Assembly: GCA_003161575.1 (NCBI GenBank)
Contig: PMOE01000025.1
Coordinates: 1 to 64,000 of the forward strand
DNA length: 64,000 nt
Source of the DNA: Acidimicrobiaceae bacterium
GTDB taxonomy: Bacteria > Actinomycetota > Acidimicrobiia > Acidimicrobiales > RAAP-2
Direction: 5' to 3'
Below, piece after piece: positions 1-8,145 of this stretch. Numbering within the stretch: the first letter of the stretch is position 1; the number at the start of each line of letters is the position of its first letter. The translations under genes and the position numbers were made by a program. The notes beneath the pieces are model-generated. The model searched no databases. It had not been told where the DNA came from and saw nothing but the letters and a program-made list of their open reading frames with translations.

Positions 1-122
1 TCCCATGTGACTGGCAAACGACAAGCGGAGCCCGCGCCGTGGCGTTCGGTAGCCCCGCTTCCGCCCGCCGGTCCGCAAAAATTCGTGCTCCGCCGGGGGC
101 GTCGCCTATGGACGCAAGATAG

Positions 123-142
123 CCTTTTGTCCCCACAAAAGG
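123..142. repeat. perfect inverted repeat, part of candidate oriT
   Basis: An 8-bp stem (CCTTTTGT / ACAAAAGG) encloses a CCCC loop. It lies about 160 bp upstream of the MobC-like gene and is the first of three palindromes packed into 80 bp. Such inverted repeats next to a mobilisation gene are typical of transfer origins; that role is inferred, and no nic site is recognised. Confidence 0.5.
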
Positions 143-149
143 TCGGGGA

Positions 150-180
150 CTGATCGGACAACGGTTCATTTTCCGATCAG
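150..180. repeat. inverted repeat, part of candidate oriT
   Basis: Perfect 8-bp arms CTGATCGG (150-157) and CCGATCAG (173-180) are separated by 15 nt containing an AT-rich stretch (TTCATTTT). It directly abuts the next palindrome. An operator for the downstream gene is an alternative to an oriT role. Confidence 0.45.
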
Positions 181-199
181 TGATCCGTACTACGGATCA
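181..199. repeat. near-contiguous palindrome upstream of mobC-like gene
   Basis: TGATCCGTA and TACGGATCA form a 9-bp perfect dyad around a single C. The arm core GATC is shared with the neighbouring repeat. It could bind a dimeric ribbon-helix-helix protein such as the one encoded 100 bp downstream, as an operator or relaxosome site. The stretch 200-300 shows nothing else recognisable. Confidence 0.45.
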
Positions 200-300
200 A
201 ATTTCTCCCGCACAAGGGGCAATTGGGCCGACCGTTTCCTTATGGAGAAGGTTCGCCCAAACCGAGGGTGGGTCGCTTCGCTGAGCCGAAAGGTACCGCG

Positions 301-750
301 ATGGGAACACCGAGCAGCCGTCACAAGATCCCTACCGGGGGCCGAATGCAGTACCTGTTGGGTGGTCGCCACCGGGTCGTCCAGGTCCGGGTCTCAGACG
401 CCGAATTCGAGGCCCTAGAGGCCAAGGCCGTTGCTTCCGGGGTGTCGATGCCGCGCTATGTGATCGGGGCCGTCCTCGACGAGACCTTGACGGTGGCCGA
501 GCGCCGGTACTGGCTGATGGAGATCAATTCCCTCCTGCGTACGCTGGTCGGGGCGAGGAATCGCCTCGATGCGCTGATCGAACTGGGCCGAGCGGCGGGC
601 AGTGTCCCGGCCGAGGTAACAACCGCCGCCAAGGCGCTCACCCGCATGGAGTCCAGGGTCACCGAGGCAGCTGCCAACTTCACCCGTGCCTTCGAGGAGA
701 CCGATCGCTGGGCCCGCCGAGAGGGCCCGGCAGAAGCGGAGTTGATATGA
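301..750 (+). CDS. MobC-like relaxosome accessory protein (ribbon-helix-helix)
   Basis: A 149-residue protein. Residues about 27-62 have the RHH/MobC pattern: a VVQVRVSDAEFEAL strand-helix, then a second helix starting at SMPRYV. The rest is helical and charged. MobC/NikA-type proteins bind oriT and help a relaxase nick it, which fits the three palindromes just upstream. The ATG at 301 is preferred because AAAGG sits 7 nt before it; the frame is open upstream to 223. The stop overlaps the next start (ATGA), so translation is probably coupled. No relaxase gene follows, which is unusual for mobC. An ordinary RHH repressor is the alternative. Confidence 0.6.
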   Translation: MGTPSSRHKIPTGGRMQYLLGGRHRVVQVRVSDAEFEALEAKAVASGVSMPRYVIGAVLDETLTVAERRYWLMEINSLLRTLVGARNRLDALIELGRAAGSVPAEVTTAAKALTRMESRVTEAAANFTRAFEETDRWARREGPAEAELI

Positions 751-839
751 GCGCTGTCCTCTCCAAGGTGACTTGCGATGTCCACCGGACTCACGGGCCC
801 ATGATCTCCGGCGTGCTCGGGTGGGCGGGAAAGCCATGA
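747..839 (+). pseudogene. 30-codon coupled stub, possibly a relaxase N-terminus
   Basis: This small frame starts in an ATGA overlap with the MobC-like gene and ends in an ATGA overlap with the excisionase-like gene, so the three are joined without spacing. The product is 30 residues (MSAVLSKVT... ending GWAGKP). Its place directly after mobC is where a relaxase normally starts, and the MxxxxSKV...GxxGK layout vaguely resembles actinobacterial relaxase N-termini. I infer a remnant left by an internal deletion; a short coupling peptide without function is equally possible. Confidence 0.3.
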
Positions 840-1036
840 CCGTTCTCCCGGCCGACGTGCGTTCTCTCTCTTGGGCGGCTGAGCAGCTCGGGATCGGAGT
901 CTCGACCGCCTATCGCCTGGCCGCTGCCGACCAGCTCCCAGGCGCCTTCAAGGTCGGTGCCCAATGGCGCGTGTCAGTGCCACGGTTCCTCCGTGAGGTC
1001 CACGGCGAGGCCCCGCTGGAACAAGTGAGCTCATGA
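837..1036 (+). CDS. excisionase-family helix-turn-helix protein
   Basis: A 66-residue protein with the excisionase/AlpA (HTH_17) layout: a SWAAEQLGIGVSTAYRLAA helix-turn-helix, then a short wing with GAFKVGAQWRVS and a trailing helix. Such proteins act as recombination directionality factors, bending DNA so that a tyrosine integrase excises the element. It converges on the integrase gene (56 nt between the stops) and overlaps the preceding stub by 4 nt. A transcription regulator is possible, but its position next to an integrase favours Xis. Confidence 0.75.
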
Positions 1037-1092
1037 CTGGGCTGTCAATCGACCGCAACCGCCTTACAGAACCACAGGTTTGGCGTGGTAGA

Positions 1093-2238
1093 TCACGGCA
1101 TGAGCGTCCGGCCGAGGGCCGCTGCCAGCTCCCTATCCCGCTGGACGAGGGCGTGCGAGTACACCCGGAGCGTAATCGAAGGGTCAGCGTGGCCAAGGCG
1201 ACCGCTCACCGTCACCGGGTCGAAGCCGGCCGCGATGGCCTGGGTTGCCGAGAAGTGGCGGAGCGCGTGGAGGTGACTGTCAACCCCGGCCGCCGCCGCT
1301 ACGCGCCTCGTAAACTTGGTCAGCACGTCGGGTCGGATCGGTTCAGCGCCAACTGGGGACCGGCTGAACACAAACCCATCGGGCAGCACCTCGAAACCAA
1401 GGCTGGCGGCCAGACCGTCGATCGTGACCCGGTGGCGACGCAATGCCTCGATCCCGAGAGCGTCGAGTCCGATGGTACGGACCTGGTGAGTCTTCGTGCC
1501 CTTCTCTCCCCAGCCGCCAGCCGGCGTGTCATAAATCGACCGGGCAATGGCCATGGTGCCAAGAGCAAAGTCAATATCGGGCCATTTGAGAGCACACAGT
1601 TCGCCCCGTCTGGCCCCCGTCAGAGCTGCCAGAAGCAGCAGGACCGCGAAAGTCGGCTCGACCTTCTCGGCCTGTGTAAGGATGGCCTGAACCTCAGCTG
1701 GGCTCGGTGCCTCGATCTCGGCTGCCCTCACGGTGGGCGGCTGAGCCCTCCGAGCGACGTTGCGCTCGACGAGGTCGCCATTCTCGGCGTAGTGAAGTGC
1801 AGCGCCGATTAGAGCGTGCACCCGGCGGACGGTCGTGGCCTTGTTACCCTTGGCGGTCAAATTCCCATAGACGCGGTTGAGATCCCGAGCGGTGAGCTTC
1901 GACAGTCTGACCTTTCCCAGTTCGGGCCGGACGATCTTCTCGGCGATCCTGCGGTACTCCCTCATGGTGGTCGGCGAGCGGCCCAAAGAGTCACAGTGGT
2001 CGAGCCATTCGGTTAGGAGATCCCCGACCGTCTCGGTGCCGCTGGCCGTCTTACCCTTCGAAACGTCGGCCACCATCTTGGCGAGTTCGCGATCAGCCAA
2101 CCGCGACCCCGCGCCGGGTTTCGAATCGGCGGCATGGATCGTCTTCGCGATCTGAATCGGCGAACCGTTGGCTCGTCGGCCGGCGTAGACGCGCAAGCGC
2201 CACACGCCGGGACGGATCTCGGTCTTCGTGCCCTTCAC
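1093..2238 (-). CDS. site-specific tyrosine recombinase (phage-type integrase)
   Basis: A 381-residue integrase. It has an N-terminal arm-binding part (1-65), a SAM-like core-binding domain (about 70-165) and a catalytic domain. Catalytic residues are visible: R210 (TGARRGE), K249, H324 and R327 (HALRHF), H350 (GRLGH) and Y360 (RVYSH). It catalyses integration and excision of the element to its left. The start faces the 3' end of a tRNA-Arg only 68 bp away, the classic position of an integrase beside its att site. The interval holds GTAGTC repeated 11 nt apart, which could be an arm site. All catalytic residues are intact, so it is probably active. Confidence 0.95.
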   Translation of the reverse strand: MKGTKTEIRPGVWRLRVYAGRRANGSPIQIAKTIHAADSKPGAGSRLADRELAKMVADVSKGKTASGTETVGDLLTEWLDHCDSLGRSPTTMREYRRIAEKIVRPELGKVRLSKLTARDLNRVYGNLTAKGNKATTVRRVHALIGAALHYAENGDLVERNVARRAQPPTVRAAEIEAPSPAEVQAILTQAEKVEPTFAVLLLLAALTGARRGELCALKWPDIDFALGTMAIARSIYDTPAGGWGEKGTKTHQVRTIGLDALGIEALRRHRVTIDGLAASLGFEVLPDGFVFSRSPVGAEPIRPDVLTKFTRRVAAAAGVDSHLHALRHFSATQAIAAGFDPVTVSGRLGHADPSITLRVYSHALVQRDRELAAALGRTLMP

Positions 2239-2305
2239 GCCGGAGATTGTAGTCTGTAAGTAGTCAGGGCCGGAGGATCAGGCTTCTCATACCCCCTCTG
2301 AACTG

Positions 2306-2378
2306 CGCCCCCGGCAGGATTCGAACCTGCGTAGAACGGATTAGAAGTCCGTTGCCTCATCCTCTCGGCCACGGGGGC
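2306..2378 (-). tRNA. tRNA-Arg(UCU), integration site of the element
   Basis: A full cloverleaf on the minus strand: acceptor GCCCCCG/CGGGGGC, discriminator G, anticodon loop CTTCTAA (anticodon TCT) and T-loop GGTTCGAATCC. CCA is not encoded. The 3' end points at the integrase gene, so the attachment core probably lies in the 3' half of this gene and the element extends left beyond the window. The second att copy is not visible here. Confidence 0.95.
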
Positions 2379-2774
2379 GGGCTTGGTCTTTATTGTCCGC
2401 TGGTCATTGTCCATCCCATGCGGGGCGCTTGCGAATCGGAGGCCGGGGAATGATCCCGTCCACCCCACGCGGATTCTAAAGCACTGGTGCCTTGACGAAC
2501 CGTGAACTGAGCGACCCTCGACGTGCGCTGAGCCGGCCGTCGGCAGGCAGGCAGCCACGGGGTCAATCTGAATCGGCGTACTGGTCGCTGCGGGTATGTC
2601 CCACAATCCCGGCAGGGTGGGGATCTAGGGGCAACAACTCGGCGACCGTGACCAGCATTCTGTGTGTCAGTGCGGCCCACTCGGCGAGGCCAATTGACCT
2701 CCCCGGCGCACCCGGCGCATGTGGGCACGCTCAACTCGGGTAGGGAATAGACACGCTTGGCGGTTCTGCTCGCT
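2379..2774. other. intergenic stretch without a recognisable gene
   Basis: About 400 bp between the tRNA and the hydrolase terminator. Short open frames on both strands lack start signals or family features. The end nearest the tRNA must carry its promoter (an AT-richer patch at about 2385-2410); nothing else is recognised. Confidence 0.5.
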
Positions 2775-2796
2775 ACCGATCCAACGCCCGATCGGT
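2775..2796 (-). terminator. candidate hairpin terminator of the hydrolase gene
   Basis: Perfect 7-bp arms ACCGATC/GATCGGT enclose an 8-nt loop, starting 19 nt past the hydrolase stop codon. There is no U-tract, as is common in GC-rich actinobacteria. Confidence 0.4.
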
Positions 2797-2814
2797 CATC
2801 AGCCCAGCGGGAAC

Positions 2815-4245
2815 CTAACCGTGAGAGCTGATCTTCGCCAGGAACGGCACAAGGTGATCGAAGAAGACGTTGTTTGGATAGGCACCGGCAGGGTCGTTGT
2901 GAGAATAAGTGCTCTGGCGGTTGACCAGCGTCAGGTTGCTCAGAGGTATGTGCGACTGCCCGGCCAGGATGCGCGCATCTTCGAGCACGCCCGCCCCACC
3001 TAACCGCGCCCCGAAGGCATAGATCAGCAGGTTCTTCGGGAGGTCATGACCCATGGTGGCGTCCACATCGAGCACACTCTGCGCCGGATTTGCGTTCCCG
3101 TTGTTCACCGCGCCGGTATCGTCGGTTAGGCGCTGCGGGAAGTACCACTCGGTGCCGTCGACGTTCTTCATCGGGTACCCCGAGAACATCGTCGCGAAGC
3201 GCTTGATCGGGGTGAGAGCGCCTGTGCCGTCCCAACCATGGACCGGACCGGACGCCGTGATGCCAACGCCGAGGTGCGCCTGGGCTGCCAGCAAGCTCGG
3301 CGGCGAGGTCGCCGCGTTGAGCGCGTAACCGTACTGGGCGACGTTGGTGACCCGGAGCGGGGGCACGATGTCAGAGGGGAGAAGCCCCGAAGTCTGACCC
3401 AGCGAAGGATCGTTCGGATAGAGCAGCGCCGCCAGAGATCCTGTGGCGTTGAACAATCCGGCGTAGGGTGCGGAGATCCCGCCGAACGCCAGCCAAGGGG
3501 TGGCAGTCGGAGCGTCGAGCGCCTGCAAATCCTGGGTCGCGGCCTGCGTGCTCTCTGGGCTCGGGGCGCTGCCGCCGTCGATGTAGACCAGTCCGGCCAA
3601 TTCGTCAGCTCCCGCATGGCCCTTGAAGTCCCAGGTGGCGTAGGCAGTGACCACGGATCCGCCGAGGGAGTGGCCACCAAGCACAACCTTGCCGCCTAGC
3701 TTCTTTGCGGCCTGGATCACTCCGTGCAGATCCTGTACTGCGACGTTCATGCCCCATTGCTTCGCGAACTCGACGCTCGAGCTAGAGATGGACTGGAAGT
3801 GACGCGTGATGCTCGGATTCTTGAGGTAACCGAGGTAGTAGTCGAACAGCTGCGTCGCTGAAGCCTTGCCCGCCTTGGCCAGGTTCATTTCAGATTGGTC
3901 CTCGAGCAAGTTCTCGCGGCGCTCGACCGACCAGACCTGCCAGCTACTGGTTTTCGAGACGATCCACTTGGCGAGTGGCACGAAGTAGGCGCTTCCGGCG
4001 GACGTTCCCGGCTCCAACACCAAGACATTCTTCGCGCTACTCGGCCCGATCTTGATCACGCCGACCTTGTTGAACTTGGCTGGGGTGCCCGGAGCGGAGA
4101 AGCCCCGCATCCAGGTGACGCCCAGCGCTCTCGCCGGGGAGCTCGCAGCGGAGCTCGCTGGGGTCCCAAAGCTCGGAGCAAGCGCCGCTGTACACCCAAC
4201 TGCGAGTGCCGCAAGCAGACTTCGCTTCAGCCTGATTCGGGTCAT
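2815..4245 (-). CDS. secreted alpha/beta-hydrolase
   Basis: A 476-residue exported protein. The signal peptide spans residues 1-34 (basic MTRIRLKR, hydrophobic core, small residues before the mature part). The body has the alpha/beta-hydrolase fold, with a nucleophile elbow GGHSLGG (Ser193) after a helix and VVLG strand. An NVLVLEPGTSAGS stretch near residue 73 is the likely oxyanion-hole loop. The catalytic Asp and His are not pinned down; HND and FDHL near the C-terminus are candidates. It probably cleaves an ester or acyl substrate outside the cell. Start at 4245 is chosen for the GGAGGGGAA ribosome site just before it; upstream in-frame codons (to 4488) are not plausible. It stands alone, divergent from the next gene. 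Confidence 0.75.
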   Translation of the reverse strand: MTRIRLKRSLLAALAVGCTAALAPSFGTPASSAASSPARALGVTWMRGFSAPGTPAKFNKVGVIKIGPSSAKNVLVLEPGTSAGSAYFVPLAKWIVSKTSSWQVWSVERRENLLEDQSEMNLAKAGKASATQLFDYYLGYLKNPSITRHFQSISSSSVEFAKQWGMNVAVQDLHGVIQAAKKLGGKVVLGGHSLGGSVVTAYATWDFKGHAGADELAGLVYIDGGSAPSPESTQAATQDLQALDAPTATPWLAFGGISAPYAGLFNATGSLAALLYPNDPSLGQTSGLLPSDIVPPLRVTNVAQYGYALNAATSPPSLLAAQAHLGVGITASGPVHGWDGTGALTPIKRFATMFSGYPMKNVDGTEWYFPQRLTDDTGAVNNGNANPAQSVLDVDATMGHDLPKNLLIYAFGARLGGAGVLEDARILAGQSHIPLSNLTLVNRQSTYSHNDPAGAYPNNVFFDHLVPFLAKISSHG

Positions 4246-4421
4246 ACGCACTTCCCCTCCCACCGTGGACGAACTTGCGTCGCGTGTTCTTCTGGGCCGT
4301 ACCGAGCCCCTGCTCACGAGGCCGGCCGATGCTGAGAGTTTCCTGAGAGGGCGCGCCCTCGTCGAGAACCGACGGAACGATACCGTGCTCCGGTCTGGTC
4401 CGACGATCTCGAGGAGCGCCC

Positions 4422-4928
4422 TTGCCCCCGCGGTTCCCGCCGCCGATAGACCGTGTGTTGCGCATCCTCCGTGTTGACTGGAATCCACCCCGCCGACAGC
4501 CGTCGGTCCTCCAAGTGCTCTTGGCTACCGCGCTGGCGATCGCCGGATCGCTTGCGGTGGACGCCGCGCTGGTGGCGCTGGGCACGCTGGTATTCCCTTC
4601 GACTCGTGGCTACGGACACTTCCGCTTCCCTGACTACGCCAAGTTGACGGTCGTCGGCGTCGTGATCGCCAGTATGGGTTGGCCGATCGTCACCCGAATT
4701 ACATCGACGCCCCGCTGGCTGTTCCTCCGGCTGGCCATCTTGGTGACGGCGGTGCTGTTGGTGCCCGACGTCTGGCTCCTGCTCAAGGGGCAACCAGGAG
4801 AGGCGGTAATCGTGCTCATCTCGATGCACCTGGCCATCGCGCTGGTTACGTACAACGTCCTCGTGCACGTTGCGCCGGCGGCCCGGTCGGAGAAGCAACT
4901 CGTCACGGACGCGCAGCAGCGTGCCTGA
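4422..4928 (+). CDS. four-helix membrane protein (DUF6069-like)
   Basis: A 168-residue integral membrane protein with four predicted helices at about residues 28-52, 70-90, 98-118 and 124-146, and short polar ends. The RVDW start and four-helix spacing recall the uncharacterised DUF6069 family, which I recognise only by overall look. The TTG start at 4422 is preferred because GAGGAG lies 6 nt upstream; the GTG at 4455 is an alternative. Its 5' region is shared with the divergently read hydrolase. No function can be given. Confidence 0.6.
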   Translation: MPPRFPPPIDRVLRILRVDWNPPRRQPSVLQVLLATALAIAGSLAVDAALVALGTLVFPSTRGYGHFRFPDYAKLTVVGVVIASMGWPIVTRITSTPRWLFLRLAILVTAVLLVPDVWLLLKGQPGEAVIVLISMHLAIALVTYNVLVHVAPAARSEKQLVTDAQQRA

Positions 4929-5063
4929 TCATCACCGTGCGTGGCCGGCCCGCAGCGCCCGGTGTCCGGCGCCTCCGGGGGACGACCGCCCTGGCGCTCG
5001 TTCGGCTGCGGTCGGGACGCAATTCGCCGCCACCCGCCCACTGAAGGGAACCCGGCGACGCCG

Positions 5064-6083
5064 GTGACGCCGTCTGGGGTATGCAATCGGGGCCGGACGT
5101 CGGTCGACACCGGCGTTCGATTGTCCGGCCGAAGCACCGGGCCGGTCGGCGTCGTGTTGGTCCTGGCGGCGGCAGTGGCACTTGTGGGTGGGGTGGTGGT
5201 ATTCGGACCGTTGGGAGGGAAGACGGCACGCGCGGCAGCCCGGCGGTCCTCCCCACGGGACCAGTCCGTCGCTTCGGACAGTGCTGGGCGGCCCTTGGAC
5301 CCCGCACTCTTCGCCTCAGGCTCCTGCATGGCGTTCGCCCCGAGCACTGGTGATCGGCACCAGACGGTTTTTATCGATGCCGGCCACGGAGGGATCGACC
5401 CGGGCGCAGTCGGTGTGACCGAATCGGGGCAGACGATTTACGAGGCGGATCAGACGCTCCCAGTCGAGCTGGCCGTCCGGACGCTACTGAGGTCCCAGGG
5501 TTACCGGGTAGTCGTGTCGCGAACTCGTGCCTCCACGGTTCTTCGTCTCGGTCCCGGGGACGTGGCAGGCGGCCTTCTCACGGTGCAAGGGGCGCACGAC
5601 GACGTCGCAGCGAGGGACATCTGCGCCAATCTCGCAAAGGCCAATGTGTTGGTCGGGATCTACTTCGACGCAGGCCCATCGACGATAAACGCCGGGAGCA
5701 TCACGGCATACGACACCGACCGATCCTTCTCGGCCAGTAACTTGAGGCTTGCCACCTTGGTGCAGGGTGACGTCCTCGCCCAACTGGACGCTCATGGGTG
5801 GAACATCCCGAACGACGGGGTCGTGTCCGACATCAGTCTCGGCGGACCACCGCTTTCTAGTGCGGCCAGCGCCTACGGCCATCTCCTGTTGATCGGTCCG
5901 GAAATGCCCGGCTACTTCTCGACACCGAGCGAGATGCCCGGTGCCCTCATCGAGCCGCTGTTCATCACCGATCCGTTCGAAGGGACCATTGCGGCGAGCG
6001 CGGCGGGGCAAGAAGCCATCGCCCAGGGGGTAGCGGATGCCGTTGAACAATACCTCCAGCCTCCAGTCAAAAGCCTGCGGTAA
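5064..6083 (+). CDS. membrane-anchored Amidase_3-like protein with altered zinc site
   Basis: A 339-residue protein with one N-terminal membrane helix (about 27-50), a Ser/Arg-rich linker and an N-acetylmuramoyl-L-alanine amidase fold of the Amidase_3 type. The first zinc ligand is H108 in VFIDAGHGGIDPGA, the second is E127 in IYEADQTL, and the C-terminal LIEPLFI has the usual catalytic-type Glu. Where the family has a SIHA third zinc ligand, this protein reads VGIYFDAG, so His is replaced by Tyr. Family members cut the amide between muramic acid and the stem peptide; with a changed metal site this one may be weak, inactive or different. The GTG at 5064 is preferred (about 26 residues before the helix); the GTG at 4941 is also open. 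Confidence 0.8.
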   Translation: MTPSGVCNRGRTSVDTGVRLSGRSTGPVGVVLVLAAAVALVGGVVVFGPLGGKTARAAARRSSPRDQSVASDSAGRPLDPALFASGSCMAFAPSTGDRHQTVFIDAGHGGIDPGAVGVTESGQTIYEADQTLPVELAVRTLLRSQGYRVVVSRTRASTVLRLGPGDVAGGLLTVQGAHDDVAARDICANLAKANVLVGIYFDAGPSTINAGSITAYDTDRSFSASNLRLATLVQGDVLAQLDAHGWNIPNDGVVSDISLGGPPLSSAASAYGHLLLIGPEMPGYFSTPSEMPGALIEPLFITDPFEGTIAASAAGQEAIAQGVADAVEQYLQPPVKSLR

Positions 6084-6290
6084 CGAGCGGAGCAGCGCTG
6101 TGCGTGGCGTCGCACCCCACGGAGCCCAACCCGACAAAGCGAGGCCCTTGGCACGCGGACTGTCCTCGTGTGCGACGCCGCCCGGTTTCGCGGTGACGTA
6201 CTCAGCATCTGCTCAGCCGTCGTGACAAATGATGAGCGGGTGAGCATCGGACCGGGGAGCAGCCGTCGGGCACCGCCGAGGCCTGGTGAG

Positions 6291-7289
6291 ATGGCCGGGA
6301 AGACCGCCTGTCCCATCGTGACAATGTCAACCCTGGCCACGATCGCGGTGGTGCTGACGGTGGTATTGACGTCGTGCGGATCCTCAGCAGTCACGGGACC
6401 CGGGGGCGCTCTCGGGGGCCCTGCGCGCCACGGCGCTGTCCCGTCGATCAGCACGAAAACGGTGCCGCCCACCACCACATCCACGCTGCCGCCCACCACC
6501 ACCACCACGACGACTGAGCAGCCCGGTTGGACCGTGGTCAGTACGGAGAAGATCGGTGTCGCCATCGACGAGCGCACCGTCACCGAGCCAAACGGGGGAC
6601 TCGTCACGGTGATCCGGTTCCGCTCGGGATTCGTGCGCTTCGGACTTCACGTCGGCAGTCAGGACCCCCCGGTCGGCTCCGCCACGATCCCCTCTGACGG
6701 CAGATCGTCGATCGGACCCGATGAGGCGCCAGTCCTTCTGGCCGCGTTCAACGGCGGCTTCAAGATGGCCTCGGGTGCCGGTGGGTTCGAGCTCGACGGG
6801 CAGATCCTTAGCCCGCTCCTTCCGGGAATGGCCAGCCTGGTCATCGACACCGACGGTTCAGCCCGCATTGGTGTCTGGGGACTGGGTCTGCCCCTTCCCG
6901 GTGAGCAGGTGGCGAGCGTCCGCCAGAATCTGGCGCCGCTGGTCACGGGCGGCGTGACGAGCCCGTCAGTGGGTGACCCCGCGTCTTGGGGGTCCATGTT
7001 GGGCCCAGGCCCGGCGGTTCCGCGCAGTGGGCTGGGCCAAGACACCCAAGGGGACATCCTCTACGCCGCCGGAATGTCGCTCGTCCCGGCCGACCTGGCG
7101 ACGGCGCTGGTCGAGGCCGGTGCCGTCAACGCCATGGAGCTCGACATCAACCCTGAATGGGTGCAGGCGGACGCCGCCCCAACCGCCGGGACCCCACTTT
7201 CGGCGTTGATTCCCGGGCAGAACAGACCGGCCGACCAGTACGAGTTGGGCTGGACCCGAGACTTCATCACCGTGTTGGCCACCCACTGA
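6291..7289 (+). CDS. lipoprotein phosphodiester glycosidase (NAGPA family)
   Basis: A 332-residue protein with an N-terminal lipobox (VVLTSC, Cys29), a Pro/Thr-rich linker and a NAGPA (phosphodiester glycosidase) domain. The domain shows AAFNGGFKMASG, VASVRQNL, GDILYAAG and AVNAMELDINPEW, the family's conserved strands and acidic/Asn cluster. NAGPA enzymes hydrolyse sugar-phosphodiester links; here the substrate is likely an envelope glycan or teichoic-type polymer, by inference. The ATG at 6291 is chosen because GAGG lies 9 nt upstream and Lys4 gives the signal its charge. It converges with the next gene (4 nt between the stops). A clear paralogue lies at 8146-9396. Confidence 0.8.
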   Translation: MAGKTACPIVTMSTLATIAVVLTVVLTSCGSSAVTGPGGALGGPARHGAVPSISTKTVPPTTTSTLPPTTTTTTTEQPGWTVVSTEKIGVAIDERTVTEPNGGLVTVIRFRSGFVRFGLHVGSQDPPVGSATIPSDGRSSIGPDEAPVLLAAFNGGFKMASGAGGFELDGQILSPLLPGMASLVIDTDGSARIGVWGLGLPLPGEQVASVRQNLAPLVTGGVTSPSVGDPASWGSMLGPGPAVPRSGLGQDTQGDILYAAGMSLVPADLATALVEAGAVNAMELDINPEWVQADAAPTAGTPLSALIPGQNRPADQYELGWTRDFITVLATH

Positions 7290-7293
7290 CTTC

Positions 7294-8088
7294 TCAGCAG
7301 GTGGACGACGGGGGGGAGGCACCCGGACCGGCTTCGGGATCGAGGACGATCCCGGCGTCGGAGGAACGAAGGATGGCTCCGAGGTGCACGACGTACCACA
7401 CCCCCCGCCACGAGATCAGCGATGCGATGCCGATGGAGAGGGTCTGCCCCCCTTCTTCATAAACGAGCCGCGAATTGGCCACCTCGAAGTACCCGACGCT
7501 GTTGTCGCAGACCCCCGGTGGCACCCAGTGCGCGAACTGAGACGGGACATCCACACCAACCAGGGTGGCCCCCGACACCCCCGCTCCGAGGAGGGAGTTC
7601 GCCGCATCTACATCCAGTGCGAAGTCGTGTACCAGCCGATTCTGGTAGTCACCCGAGGCATTGGCGATCGTCTTCAACTGGAGATAGGCGCCCTCGGGGA
7701 AATATGAGGGCATGGCGTCGGCGACCGAGTGGTGGGTGATGCCATCCCACAGCGAGGTCATCTCGGACTGGAACTGGGCGGTGTCGCTGGCCGGTAAAGC
7801 CGCGGTCTGGGGCAATGAGCCGGGATCGACCGTGGTCGAGGTGGACGGTGGCGAGGTCGTCGGCGCCGTAGTGGCCGGTGCCGGCGCAGGGGGACGGACG
7901 CCCCGGTAGCTGGTGGACGTGACGGCCAGCTGTCGAGAGGGATTTGGGCGGCGGCTCGGGTGGTGCGCCTGCCACACCACGGCTCCAACCGACAAGCCGG
8001 CCAGCAGCACCGCCACCGTGGTCGCCAGTCGGACGAAGCGCCGGTTCACCCGCCGATACCGCGACCGGGGCTCGGGACACCCGAACAC
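7294..8088 (-). CDS. membrane-anchored protein of unknown function
   Basis: A 264-residue protein. It has a basic N-terminus, one transmembrane helix (about 20-42), a Pro/Thr/Ser-rich linker (50-95), then a folded extracellular domain of about 165 residues with alternating strands and helices, ending in a SSTC tail. No family is recognised. Its tail-anchor-plus-linker design matches the neighbouring wall-associated proteins. It lies downstream of, and 58 nt from, the phosphodiester glycosidase at 8146-9396 and could share its transcript. GTG at 8046 (VNRRFVRLATT) is an alternative start. Confidence 0.6.
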   Translation of the reverse strand: MFGCPEPRSRYRRVNRRFVRLATTVAVLLAGLSVGAVVWQAHHPSRRPNPSRQLAVTSTSYRGVRPPAPAPATTAPTTSPPSTSTTVDPGSLPQTAALPASDTAQFQSEMTSLWDGITHHSVADAMPSYFPEGAYLQLKTIANASGDYQNRLVHDFALDVDAANSLLGAGVSGATLVGVDVPSQFAHWVPPGVCDNSVGYFEVANSRLVYEEGGQTLSIGIASLISWRGVWYVVHLGAILRSSDAGIVLDPEAGPGASPPSSTC

Positions 8089-8145
8089 CTGATGTGCAAG
8101 CGCTTGTTGATTGCCGCAATCACTTCCGGCACTGGCGAAGGAACC

